Positions 6,881 to 14,154 of a stretch of DNA of 44,267 nucleotides are shown here, one piece after another. Made by a program: the position numbers and the translations under genes. The stretch comes from a virus: positions 1-44,267 of the IMG/VR virus record IMGVR_UViG_3300027899_000024; one strand, 5' to 3'. The number at the start of each line of letters is the position of its first letter. The first letter of the stretch is position 1. The notes beneath the pieces are model-generated. The model did not search any database, was not told where the DNA came from, and saw only the letters and a list, made by a program, of their open reading frames with translations.

Positions 6881-6909
6881 TGTACATTAATTAGCATTCG
6901 TTATATAAT
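6881..6909 (+). promoter_or_regulatory. early-type promoter P4
   Basis: TGTACA, 17-base spacer starting TTAATT, TATAAT. It precedes the membrane peptide and metallophosphoesterase genes. Confidence 0.87.
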
Positions 6910-6932
6910 ATTATTTTAAGTGAGGAGATCGT

Positions 6933-7085
6933 ATGGCATCATTTGTTTATTGTTTAGGCCTTTTATTGTGTTGTTGTTCTGGATTTATTGATCGTAATCC
7001 ATCAGTGTGGAGATTCATTGGAGTAACACTGTTCTTTGGTGCTGGTGTTGGTTTAATGTTATTTTCTAATGAATTTGTTGCATGA
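6933..7085 (+). CDS. 50-residue membrane peptide
   Basis: ATG after GAGGAG. Two hydrophobic segments (residues 3-17, with CCC at 13-15, and 28-44) flank a short polar loop. The cysteine cluster could be lipidated or metal-binding, but no lipobox is clear. The stop overlaps the next start (ATGA). Confidence 0.68.
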   Translation: MASFVYCLGLLLCCCSGFIDRNPSVWRFIGVTLFFGAGVGLMLFSNEFVA

Positions 7086-7831
7086 AGATTAGGCTATTAA
7101 GTGACCTTCATCTAGAAGGTTATCCATATTACTATGAATACGCTGGTGAGGATGTTGTAGTCCTTGCCGGTGATATTCATACTCAGGGTAGACATGAATT
7201 TATTTTAGATCAAATCCCTACCGCAGTACAGATCCTATTTGTTCCAGGTAACCATGAATACTATGGTGCCGTATTTGAAACTGCCAATGAGTATTTCAAA
7301 GAATTAGAAAACAAATACAGCAACTTTAAATTCCTAAACAACGAAAGCATTACTATTCGTGATGTAGACTTCTTTGGTGGTACTATGTTTACTGATTGGG
7401 AATTAGACAATGATTCTTGGACTGCCAAACAAAGAGCCAAAGATGGTATTGCCGACTTTGAATGGATCAGTAAAATTGGTAGAGATGGTATAGAACGTAG
7501 ATGGTGTACCGACGACCATTTACAGCAACATCTAGGCTTTAGAGATAATTTAGTACAATGGTTGGATAAACCATCAGAAAAACGGGTAGTCATATCTCAT
7601 TTTGTTCCCCACCCAAATGGTTCTGATCCAAAGTTTAAAGGGTCGTCATTGAATCCATACTTCTTATGTGATATGACCAAGCATATGGAAAATATCAACC
7701 TATGGTTATATGGTCATACTCACTCTAGCAAAGATATGATGGAAGGTAACTGCCGTTTGGTTTGTAACCCACGTGGTTATGGTGCAGAGAATAAAGATGG
7801 TTGGATTAAAGATTTAGTGGTGGAGATCTAA
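7082..7831 (+). CDS. Calcineurin-like metallophosphoesterase
   Basis: This 249-residue protein carries all metal-site motifs of the family: DLH (8-10), GD (30-31), GNHE (56-59), SHF about residue 172, and GHTH (211-214). It should hydrolyse phosphoester bonds using two metal ions; the substrate (nucleic acid, cyclic nucleotide or protein phosphate) cannot be told from sequence. Several phage relatives act on host phosphoproteins or nucleotides. It is coupled to the neighbours by ATGA and TAATG overlaps in the P4 unit. Confidence 0.92.
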   Translation: MKIRLLSDLHLEGYPYYYEYAGEDVVVLAGDIHTQGRHEFILDQIPTAVQILFVPGNHEYYGAVFETANEYFKELENKYSNFKFLNNESITIRDVDFFGGTMFTDWELDNDSWTAKQRAKDGIADFEWISKIGRDGIERRWCTDDHLQQHLGFRDNLVQWLDKPSEKRVVISHFVPHPNGSDPKFKGSSLNPYFLCDMTKHMENINLWLYGHTHSSKDMMEGNCRLVCNPRGYGAENKDGWIKDLVVEI

Positions 7832-8007
7832 TGATACCAAACATAGCAGATGACAGAGATGAAATCTATTATGCCTGGCGTAAATCCTGGGCATGGGGGA
7901 TTCCATCTAAACAGGGAGAAGAACTCTTCAATGCTCATGGTAGAGGGTTTCAAGAGGGATGGCGGGCCGCTGAAGAGTGGTTGAAAAAGGATAAAAATAA
8001 TGAATGA
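7831..8007 (+). CDS. 58-residue phage protein
   Basis: Starts by TAATG overlap with the phosphoesterase gene. The core AHGRGFQEGWRAAEEWL (about residues 35-51) is a helix with F/W pairs, a pattern common to small phage proteins (G-F-x-x-G-W-x-A). Function unknown. Confidence 0.7.
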   Translation: MIPNIADDRDEIYYAWRKSWAWGIPSKQGEELFNAHGRGFQEGWRAAEEWLKKDKNNE

Positions 8008-8194
8008 GAATATAAGAAAGTTGGCATTAGAGGCGGGTGGTAGTCATTATCCATCGGTGAATACTAAACAACTAGAATATTTTGCTAAGTTGATTGTTAA
8101 AGAGTGTGCTGAAGTTGCTAGTTGCAATGGGCATGTTTCTGGTTTTACTCTTGGTGATTTAATTAAAGACCATTTTGGAATTAATAATGACTGA
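8000..8194 (+). CDS. conserved small phage protein
   Basis: The 64-residue product has the pattern LALEAG, then LEYFAKLIVKECAEVA, then IKDHFGI, which recurs in many phages of Gram-negative bacteria. The role is unknown. It overlaps the previous gene by eight bases and the next by eight bases. Confidence 0.78.
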   Translation: MNENIRKLALEAGGSHYPSVNTKQLEYFAKLIVKECAEVASCNGHVSGFTLGDLIKDHFGINND

Positions 8195-8321
8195 AGAAGA
8201 GGTAGAAAGCATGTATCTTCAGATGGAAGAGCACTTTGGGGTCCTCCCTAGTGTTGAACATGAGCCAAAAAGGTTTGCCTGGTACGTAAAATTATTTAAA
8301 TATTTGCAAAATAAATCATAA
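8187..8321 (+). CDS. 44-residue acidic phage protein
   Basis: The ATG lies inside the end of the previous gene. The product is acidic at the start and ends in an aromatic helix (FAWYVKLFKYL). Function unknown. It ends five bases before promoter P5. Confidence 0.65.
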   Translation: MTEEEVESMYLQMEEHFGVLPSVEHEPKRFAWYVKLFKYLQNKS

Positions 8322-8326
8322 ATGTG

Positions 8327-8355
8327 TGTACATTAATTCGATTATTTGATATAAT
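8327..8355 (+). promoter_or_regulatory. early-type promoter P5
   Basis: TGTACA, 17-base spacer starting TTAATT, TATAAT. The leader after it repeats that of P3 nearly base for base. Confidence 0.88.
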
Positions 8356-8385
8356 AGTATCATAAATTGATTAAGGAGTTAAATT

Positions 8386-8763
8386 ATGAGTTATACATTT
8401 GATGCTAATATGGTTTCAGATCTTTTTAAAGATGCTAACGGGTTCCGCCCTTCAGGTATGTTCTATACCACATGGAATTCAGGTGACGATGATCAGAAAC
8501 AAGTAATCTGGGATAACCTCATTCTTCAACTCGAAGAAAAATACAACGAAGACAAACGCATTGAGGCAATAGAAACTGAAAAGTTTGAGGCTCAAATTAA
8601 ATTGGCAATGGACTTAGGTGCCGATTCACGTGAAAGTGCTTTACGTTGGATTGTACAACAGTTAGATCTTAGTGACTCAGACAAACTATATGGCGGTGAC
8701 TACATCTGTTACACTTTAAATCTCCCATATAGTTACGCTAATGAATTTAACGGTGTACTTTAA
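8386..8763 (+). CDS. conserved phage protein of unknown function
   Basis: This 125-residue protein begins MSYTFDANMVSDLFKDA and is acidic, with aromatic-rich ends. The layout (FRP, then W near residue 30, then an acidic helix, then RWI and a Y-rich end) is found in various phages. No catalytic motif is seen. AAGGAG precedes the ATG. Its last four codons contain the -35 box of promoter P6. Confidence 0.72.
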   Translation: MSYTFDANMVSDLFKDANGFRPSGMFYTTWNSGDDDQKQVIWDNLILQLEEKYNEDKRIEAIETEKFEAQIKLAMDLGADSRESALRWIVQQLDLSDSDKLYGGDYICYTLNLPYSYANEFNGVL

Positions 8764-8782
8764 TTCTTATTTAGTGTATAAT
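8754..8782 (+). promoter_or_regulatory. early-type promoter P6
   Basis: TGTACT, 17-base spacer starting TTAATT, TATAAT. The -35 box lies inside the end of the upstream coding region, and TTAATT spans its TAA stop. It is the last promoter of this family before gp33, gp59 and gp32. Confidence 0.87.
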
Positions 8783-8819
8783 ATCTTTATATTAAATTAA
8801 TTGAGAAGGAAATTATATC

Positions 8820-8915
8820 ATGGATAACGCTCTAATCTTACTAATCGGTTTTACTGCAGTACTTTTTATAATGGTTGTAGCTGAAGCTGTAGCTAAGAAA
8901 TTCGGTTGGGAATAA
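8820..8915 (+). CDS. 31-residue membrane peptide
   Basis: ATG after GAGAAGGAAA. Almost all of residues 3-25 are hydrophobic, followed by KKFGWE. A single-pass membrane peptide of unknown role. The next ATG lies two bases after its stop. Confidence 0.65.
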   Translation: MDNALILLIGFTAVLFIMVVAEAVAKKFGWE

Positions 8916-8917
8916 TT

Positions 8918-9127
8918 ATGAAAAAATTAAATCAACGCCATGGCGGTCCTTGGGATCGTGGAGGTTGCGACTCTTATTATAGTCGTGGTAGAAATCCACA
9001 TTATTATGTAGGTGATACTGGTTCATCTGACATGGTAATGGAAGCAGATATGACTCCTGAACAGATTGAAGAGTACAACTCAGGTTATGATTACAATGAA
9101 GAATTTGGTGGCAAAAAGGATTATTAA
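8918..9127 (+). CDS. conserved HGGPWDRG phage protein
   Basis: The 69-residue product starts MKKLNQRHGGPWDRGGCDSY, followed by YYSRGRNPHYY and later DMTPEQIEEYNSGY. The HGGPWDRG start and the M-T-P-E-x-I-x-x-Y-x-x-G-Y end are a widely shared pattern among phages of many hosts. Function unknown. The upstream in-frame start at 8906 lies inside the previous gene and is rejected. Confidence 0.8.
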   Translation: MKKLNQRHGGPWDRGGCDSYYSRGRNPHYYVGDTGSSDMVMEADMTPEQIEEYNSGYDYNEEFGGKKDY

Positions 9128-9400
9128 ATGAAAATAGTTATCAATAATTGTTATGGTGGATTTGCTTTAAGTGAAGTTGCCGAAACTAGATATAAAAATG
9201 AATCTGGAATGGATGTTCCATATTGGGATATCTCACGCGATGATCCTATTCTTGTCAGCATCGTTGAGGAACTCGGTGAAGACTCTTGGGGTGCATGTGC
9301 CGAATTAATGGTAATTGAAATCCCAGATGAAGTTAAATGGCAAATTGCTGAGTACGATGGCTCAGAATGGGTAGCTGAACAACACAGGACGTGGCCATAA
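9128..9400 (+). CDS. small acidic phage protein
   Basis: The 90-residue product begins MKIVINNCYGGFALS; this start and the following RDDPILVSIVEELGEDSWG are shared by small proteins in many phages. The C-terminal half (VIEIPDEVKWQIAEYDGSEWVAE) is a beta-hairpin type seen in the same proteins. Role unknown. It begins directly after the previous stop and shares its own stop with the next start. Confidence 0.78.
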   Translation: MKIVINNCYGGFALSEVAETRYKNESGMDVPYWDISRDDPILVSIVEELGEDSWGACAELMVIEIPDEVKWQIAEYDGSEWVAEQHRTWP

Positions 9401-9636
9401 TGAATACCACCGACATCGCACGTATGGATCGACCAACCCTGCATACTACTCATTCTACTTTAATTATAGATAGGATGCATATGGATAAATGGTTCTCTGA
9501 TTTCCTTAATGAGAATATATTAGACCATGATGTATTAGAAGATCCTAATTGGGTTATTTACAAGAATAGACTATCAGAGTATCGTGTGTTAAATCACATG
9601 ATTAAGTGTGCTGAATACCAAATGGGTAAAAAATAA
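9400..9636 (+). CDS. 78-residue phage protein
   Basis: Start at ATG 9400, overlapping the previous stop (TAATG); a GTG at 9391 is less likely. The product is helical with charged residues and a central DKWFSDFLNENILDHD stretch. No family recognised. The next gene, gp33, starts with the same overlap. Confidence 0.65.
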   Translation: MNTTDIARMDRPTLHTTHSTLIIDRMHMDKWFSDFLNENILDHDVLEDPNWVIYKNRLSEYRVLNHMIKCAEYQMGKK

Positions 9637-9866
9637 TGACGCAACAAAAACTATTTAAATCAGCAAATGAATTCTCTCTTCATATAGAAGACCTTGTAAA
9701 GGAGCACCGTATTTCGCATATGGATGCTGTATTAAAATATTGTACTGATAACATGTTAGAACCTGAAGAGATTGCATCAAAGGTAAATAAATCTCTAAAA
9801 GAAAAGATTGCTCTTAATATGCAAGAACTTAATTTCTTACCAAAACAAGCAAGTTTAGACTTATGA
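9636..9866 (+). CDS. gp33: gp33, late-transcription coactivator
   Basis: This 76-residue protein matches the small gp33-like proteins of T4-like phages: a helical EFSLHIEDLV start, MDAVLKYC (about residues 30-37), EPEEIA, LKEKI and a closing LNFLP. In T4, gp33 binds the RNA polymerase flap and links the sigma-like gp55 and the sliding clamp, allowing late transcription. It lies just before gp59 and gp32, a common order. gp55 is not in this window. It ends by ATGA overlap with gp59. Confidence 0.78.
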   Translation: MTQQKLFKSANEFSLHIEDLVKEHRISHMDAVLKYCTDNMLEPEEIASKVNKSLKEKIALNMQELNFLPKQASLDL

Positions 9867-10495
9867 TTGACGGGTACCGCGCTTATAGATTCTATCTAGC
9901 AACTAAGTTACATTTCACCACAGACAAATATGATGTATTTGTTTCAAAGGGTGCAGTAACTTGTTCTAGGGATAGCTTTGAGAAGCGTAATGATCGATTT
10001 ATGTTTCATAAATTAGGTCAGCGCTTTAAGACAGAGCGAGAGTATATTCAATTCATTGCATCTAATTTCATATATGGTAATCCTAATGTGATTTACTCTG
10101 GGTCAGAAGCAGATGAAAACTATACAGAATGGCAACGTCGTTTACAATCTGCTACAAAGCTATTCTCTGATGATTGTCATACTCTAATTAATACTGATAA
10201 GAACATTGACGAAATAATAAATTGTACAAATAATCAATTACCATATATAATATCATTATACCTTGCAAAAAGGATTAATATAGAATCAATAAGAATTCTT
10301 GATGATACTATGCATTTTATTGATACATGGCAGGGTAATATACAGACTCTATTTGGAGATCATATAAGAATTATTAGGAAGGCAAAAGGTTTTATTAAAT
10401 ATGATAAAACCAAAACACTACCAATAGTAAACAACTTATTAGAACAGACGTGGAACTATAAAGATGAGCAACACATACAAGAAGCAATCGCATAA
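9863..10495 (+). CDS. gp59: gp59, helicase loader
   Basis: This 210-residue protein resembles gp59 of T4-like phages: the N-terminal helical domain with YRAYRFYLATKLHFT (about residues 5-19), the KYDVFVSKG turn and the FIASNFIYGN region. gp59 binds forked DNA and gp32 and loads the gp41 helicase. Adjacency to gp33 and gp32 supports this. The C-terminal third is less conserved. T4 gp59 is 217 residues, so the size fits. Confidence 0.82.
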   Translation: MIDGYRAYRFYLATKLHFTTDKYDVFVSKGAVTCSRDSFEKRNDRFMFHKLGQRFKTEREYIQFIASNFIYGNPNVIYSGSEADENYTEWQRRLQSATKLFSDDCHTLINTDKNIDEIINCTNNQLPYIISLYLAKRINIESIRILDDTMHFIDTWQGNIQTLFGDHIRIIRKAKGFIKYDKTKTLPIVNNLLEQTWNYKDEQHIQEAIA

Positions 10496-10652
10496 ATTTG
10501 ACGATGAACCATATTCAGGTAGGAGTGGTAAACATTCCAACCACAAGAACAATCATAAGTTCAATGGAATTCCAATCGTAAATGAATCGGAAATTGAAGA
10601 TGATTTACTCGATGACGTAGAATCGAGTATAAATAAAGTATCAATAGAATGA
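10464..10652 (+). CDS. basic-acidic small protein before gp32
   Basis: The 62-residue product has a basic H/K/N-rich first half (SHKFDDEPYSGRSGKHSNHK) and an acidic tail (EDDLLDDVES), so is probably disordered. It overlaps gp59 by 32 bases. T4-like phages of aquatic hosts often have a similar short basic protein here; role unknown. The frame contains a TATAAATA at 10628-10635. Confidence 0.6.
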   Translation: MSNTYKKQSHKFDDEPYSGRSGKHSNHKNNHKFNGIPIVNESEIEDDLLDDVESSINKVSIE

Positions 10653-10738
10653 TTCTTAAGTTACTTAAAGATCATTTTATAGATACATACTACGCAAATA
10701 TACAACGCTTATACAAAGGAAAATACGATGGACATTAA
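10649..10738 (+). CDS. 29-residue peptide overlapping gp32 start
   Basis: A frame starting at ATGA overlap gives a 29-residue basic peptide (MILKLLKDHFIDTYYANIQR and nine more) that runs 11 bases into gp32. It may be real or may act only to couple gp32 translation. No ribosome site separate from the upstream gene is seen. Confidence 0.45.
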   Translation: MILKLLKDHFIDTYYANIQRLYKGKYDGH

Positions 10739-11648
10739 AGCACTTCGCGCTATGCGCAACAACGACTTCTCTAAAATTGCTGGTGAATTTGAAAAGACAG
10801 TCAATCCCCCTTCAGCACAATCCTATGAAGACACCCGCATGTGGAAACCAGAACGTGACAAGGCAGGTAATGCAACTGCAACAATCCGTTTCTTACCACG
10901 TACAGAAGGTGATGAGCTTCCATGGGTTAAAATCTTCTCACATGGTTTCCAAGGCCCAACCGGCAAATGGTACATTGAGAACTCATTAACAACTATCAAT
11001 GAAGCAGATCCAGTTGGTGAATTGAATAGTAAGTTATGGGCAACTTCAACTGACGACAACTCTCCAGGCCGTAAACAAGCACGGGCTCAGAAACGTCGTT
11101 TAAACTACATCTCTAATGTTTTAATTATTGATGATCCTAAACACCCAGAAAACAATGGTCAAGTAAAACTATTTAAGTATGGTAAGAAAATCTTTGACAA
11201 GATCATGGACAAAGCACGTCCTACTTTTGAAGATGAAACTCCAGTGAATGTGTTTGACTTTTGGGAAGGTGCTAACTTCAAGCTTCGTATGAAGACTGTA
11301 GATGGTTATCCTAACTATGATACATCTGCATTTGGTGAGATTCAAGCTTTATCTGATGATGAAGATAAAATCCTTAAAGTTGCTAATAGTCAATATAAAC
11401 TTTCAGAGTTCTTAGATGCTAAGAATTTCAAAAGCTATGCTGATCTAAAAACTAAGTTGGAAACTGTATTGAGTTCTGAGTATGTAGGTATGTCAGCAGC
11501 AGAGATCTCTGAACAAGAAGATCGTCCAGTTGCACCAGCACCACAACCAGTTGCAAAAGCAGCTCCTGCTCCAGCAGCTAAGGCCGCGGTAGTTGATGAT
11601 GAGGATGATGTAATGTCTTACTTCCAATCAATCGCTGATGCTGATTAA
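10728..11648 (+). CDS. gp32: gp32, single-stranded DNA-binding protein
   Basis: This 306-residue protein aligns in layout with T4 gp32: a basic N-terminus (LRAMRNN), the OB-fold core with WYIENSLTT (about residues 83-91) and VKLFKYGKKIFDKI, and a flexible tail (A/P-rich from about 265, then DDEDDVMSYF). gp32 coats ssDNA and organises replication, recombination and repair. No cysteine is present, so the zinc site of T4 gp32 is absent. AAAGGAAAA precedes the ATG. A strong terminator follows. Confidence 0.92.
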   Translation: MDIKALRAMRNNDFSKIAGEFEKTVNPPSAQSYEDTRMWKPERDKAGNATATIRFLPRTEGDELPWVKIFSHGFQGPTGKWYIENSLTTINEADPVGELNSKLWATSTDDNSPGRKQARAQKRRLNYISNVLIIDDPKHPENNGQVKLFKYGKKIFDKIMDKARPTFEDETPVNVFDFWEGANFKLRMKTVDGYPNYDTSAFGEIQALSDDEDKILKVANSQYKLSEFLDAKNFKSYADLKTKLETVLSSEYVGMSAAEISEQEDRPVAPAPQPVAKAAPAPAAKAAVVDDEDDVMSYFQSIADAD

Positions 11649-11663
11649 TTAGAACTAAATGAG

Positions 11664-11688
11664 AAAGGGAGCGTAAGCTCCCTTTTTT
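11664..11688. terminator. bidirectional terminator between gp32 and tape measure
   Basis: AAAGGGAGC-GTAA-GCTCCCTTT hairpin followed by TTT on the + strand; it lies between convergent genes and overlaps the stop of the - strand gene. Very likely active after gp32; the - strand run (TTTCTC) is weaker. Confidence 0.9.
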
Positions 11689-13972
11689 ATGCCACGTATC
11701 TGGACTTAAGATAACTATTTACTGTGTTATCTTGGTTTCGTACGGGTGTTTTGAATGTTGCATTTTGTGTAGAATTATTTACTTGTGTAGGTGCACTAAT
11801 AACAGTTGATTGTTTCTGTGCTGTCATTGGTTGTTTATTAGCAGCATCAACTTTTGCAGATTCTCCATATACTTTATTACCTGCTGTTGGAGTTACTGCT
11901 TTTACTTTTACAGATTGCTCTTTAACCATATCCTCTTTAACACGTTCCGCAGCAGATGTATAATTTTCAGGAGAACCTGGAAAGTTAGCTTCTTCCTCTG
12001 CTAGATATTTCTTAAAGTTAGGATGAGACTTAATTTGATCAGTAGTTACACCCTTAAGAGTACCGGTAACTGTTTCAGAAGTTATAGTACCAGGCCCAGC
12101 AATCTTAGTCATAGGAGCTTTTGCCCCTTTTGGTGCACCTTTAGTTTTAATTGAATCCTTACCTACTTCAATTGCTGCACCACTAGTACCAATAGTTTGC
12201 ATCGCTTTACCAATACGTTCTAACCCATCAGCAGCCTTTTGTAATCCATCTCCTAGTTTAGCAATTTTTTCTAGTTTATCGATTGGACTATCTTTGCCTA
12301 TTGATAATAAACCTGATACTAAATTACCTAATCCCCCTACTACACTACCGGCTCCAAATGCTGCCATTGCTGCACTAACTGCTAATATTCCTGCCGCAGT
12401 ACTCATTAAATCTGCACCAGATATTGCACCAATTCTTTCCATTCCAGCAGCAAATGTATCCATGGATTCAGCAACATTTTCAAATGCTTTACTAGCCACC
12501 CATAATGCAGCACCTAATGCTAATAATGTTGCTGCACCCGCTAATGCACTTAGGCTTAATGCACCTATTGCCACAACAGCAGCAGTTAAGGCTCCTATTG
12601 CTAGGATACCTTTACCCATAGTTTCCCAATCAATCTCAGCAAAGTTTTTAAATGCCATACTAGTGATTAATAAAGCTCCGCCTAATGCTAATAGTGTTCC
12701 TGCTGCACTAACATCTTTAATTAATTTAGTTGCTAATGCTAATCCACCTAAAACTAACCCACCTTTTAGGATACTTTCCCAAGCAATATTTCCAAAGCTC
12801 TTTAATGCAATACTTGTAATTAATAGTGCAGCACCTAATGCTAATAGTGTTTTAGATGCATCACCATCTTTTATGAATTTGGTTGCAACAACTAATGCAG
12901 TAATTGCACCAATACCCATCATAAAGTCAGAGAATTTAACCGTTGCAAAGTTTTGAAATGCTTTACTTATAATCCATACTGAAGCTGCTAAAGCTAGTAA
13001 TCCTTTTGCTGCTCCACCTAATGCTCCACCAATTCCAGATAAACCTTTGCCAAGACCACTTAGCATACCACCTTTAGGTGGTTCATTCGGTGGTGGCGGT
13101 GGTGCATTTGCTGCTCTAGTATTTTCTTCAATTTTAGTAAGAATATTTGTTTGCTCTTCATTTGCTTGAGCCATTTCAATTTCTGATTCTGACATGTCAT
13201 TTTCGTCAGTTTTTGTTCTAGTAGAAGGATCAGACTTCTGCCATCTTTTAGCCAATTCTTCTTTGGCTTTCATTTCAGGCGATAGACCAATTTGTCTTTC
13301 TGATATATTTAGATCTTTATATTCTTTTAGTTTAGCATCATTTTTATTTGTATCACGTACTAATTGTTGTTGCTCACCACGTTGGCGCTCGAATATTTTT
13401 CTAGCACCTTCTTTACCATGTAAATTTACTGTTGGGTCGCCTGCTGCAATTCTAGCTTTAGCATACTTTTGTCTATCTTCTTCTGCATCATAGTGCTCAG
13501 ACAATATACCACCGCCACCACGTTTGGCAATACCAGTTTTATCAAGAAACCCACGTTTAGTAAAGAAGTCTGCTACACTATCTTTCATTCCAGTAACACG
13601 TTGACCTATAGTTTTAAATTCTCTACGATCCCCAGTTTTACCTAATACTGCATTTGCATCATTTTGTTTCTTAAGAAAGCCATTACTTTTCTTAATTTCT
13701 GCTAACATTTTAATAATATTAGCATTAGCTCCATCGCCAGTTTTATTTAATAAACCCTTTTTTAATTCTTCAGCTGAAAGACTTTCATCTTTCTCAGATC
13801 TTATAGATTCAGCTGCTTGTATTATTTGTAATTTCTCATCTAACTTAGCAAGCTTTTCTTGGGCAAGGATGGACTTTAATTGCGCTTCTACATCCGCATT
13901 CATTTTTAAATTTGACTTTTTTTGACCTTCTAATAGATCACCTATGGTCATTGCATCCTTGTTTTTTGCCAT
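11687..13972 (-). CDS. tape-measure protein (gp29 position)
   Basis: The 761-residue protein is the largest in the - strand block and lies straight after the tail-assembly chaperone genes gp26 and gp51, the usual position of a tape measure. Residues about 1-290 are charged, coiled-coil type (K/E/A rich); about 300-560 hold hydrophobic segments with four related repeats of about 51 residues (each starting LLAL[A/G]); the C-terminal 200 are polar. Tape-measure proteins set tail length and are ejected into the cell envelope. It starts by TAATG overlap with gp51. Homology to T4 gp29 itself is inferred, not seen. Confidence 0.75.
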   Translation of the reverse strand: MAKNKDAMTIGDLLEGQKKSNLKMNADVEAQLKSILAQEKLAKLDEKLQIIQAAESIRSEKDESLSAEELKKGLLNKTGDGANANIIKMLAEIKKSNGFLKKQNDANAVLGKTGDRREFKTIGQRVTGMKDSVADFFTKRGFLDKTGIAKRGGGGILSEHYDAEEDRQKYAKARIAAGDPTVNLHGKEGARKIFERQRGEQQQLVRDTNKNDAKLKEYKDLNISERQIGLSPEMKAKEELAKRWQKSDPSTRTKTDENDMSESEIEMAQANEEQTNILTKIEENTRAANAPPPPPNEPPKGGMLSGLGKGLSGIGGALGGAAKGLLALAASVWIISKAFQNFATVKFSDFMMGIGAITALVVATKFIKDGDASKTLLALGAALLITSIALKSFGNIAWESILKGGLVLGGLALATKLIKDVSAAGTLLALGGALLITSMAFKNFAEIDWETMGKGILAIGALTAAVVAIGALSLSALAGAATLLALGAALWVASKAFENVAESMDTFAAGMERIGAISGADLMSTAAGILAVSAAMAAFGAGSVVGGLGNLVSGLLSIGKDSPIDKLEKIAKLGDGLQKAADGLERIGKAMQTIGTSGAAIEVGKDSIKTKGAPKGAKAPMTKIAGPGTITSETVTGTLKGVTTDQIKSHPNFKKYLAEEEANFPGSPENYTSAAERVKEDMVKEQSVKVKAVTPTAGNKVYGESAKVDAANKQPMTAQKQSTVISAPTQVNNSTQNATFKTPVRNQDNTVNSYLKSRYVA
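12440..13000 (-). repeat. four hydrophobic repeats in the tape-measure gene
   Basis: Segments beginning LLALAASVW, LLALGAALL, LLALGGALL and LLALGAALW are spaced about 153, 153 and 168 bases. Each unit holds a hydrophobic helix followed by K/N-F-[A/G] and a second hydrophobic helix. They probably arose by internal duplication. Confidence 0.8.
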
Positions 13973-14154
13973 TACTGTTTACTCTCTATTCGTTGTTTTT
14001 CTTCTTCTAAATACTGTATCAACATAGCGATATAAATGTCTCTCTCAAATGGTATCATATTTTCTAAATCACTTAAAGAATATTTATGATACTGCATCAA
14101 TGCAAAGTTCATTTTATAAAAATTATATAATGACTCATGCGAGAGACATACTAA
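13972..14154 (-). CDS. gp51: gp51-like tail-assembly chaperone, likely frameshift product
   Basis: In the -1 frame after the end of gp26, 60 codons follow (LVCLSHESLYNFYKMNFALM and onward) with a conserved PFERDIYIAML core. This resembles the gp51 or chaperone C-terminal domain of T4-like phages. The frame has no ATG before 14112 and no ribosome site there; an ATG-started version would have 46 residues and lose the first helix. A run of eight Ts at the end of gp26 (14153-14160 on the + strand) offers a slippery TTTTTTT. Independent translation from 14112 remains possible. Confidence 0.75.
   Translation of the reverse strand, partial: LVCLSHESLYNFYKMNFALMQYHKYSLSDLENMIPFERDIYIAMLIQYLEEEKQRIESKQ

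Noticed and set aside
10628-10635. TATAAATA before gp32
   Set aside because: It lies inside a coding frame (codons for SINK) about 90 bases before gp32, an early/middle gene; a late start here is not needed and it is likely chance.
12294-12956. 220-codon + strand frame opposite the tape-measure repeats
   Set aside because: A low-complexity A/N/I/P-rich translation that mirrors the repeat of the real - strand gene; no ribosome site.
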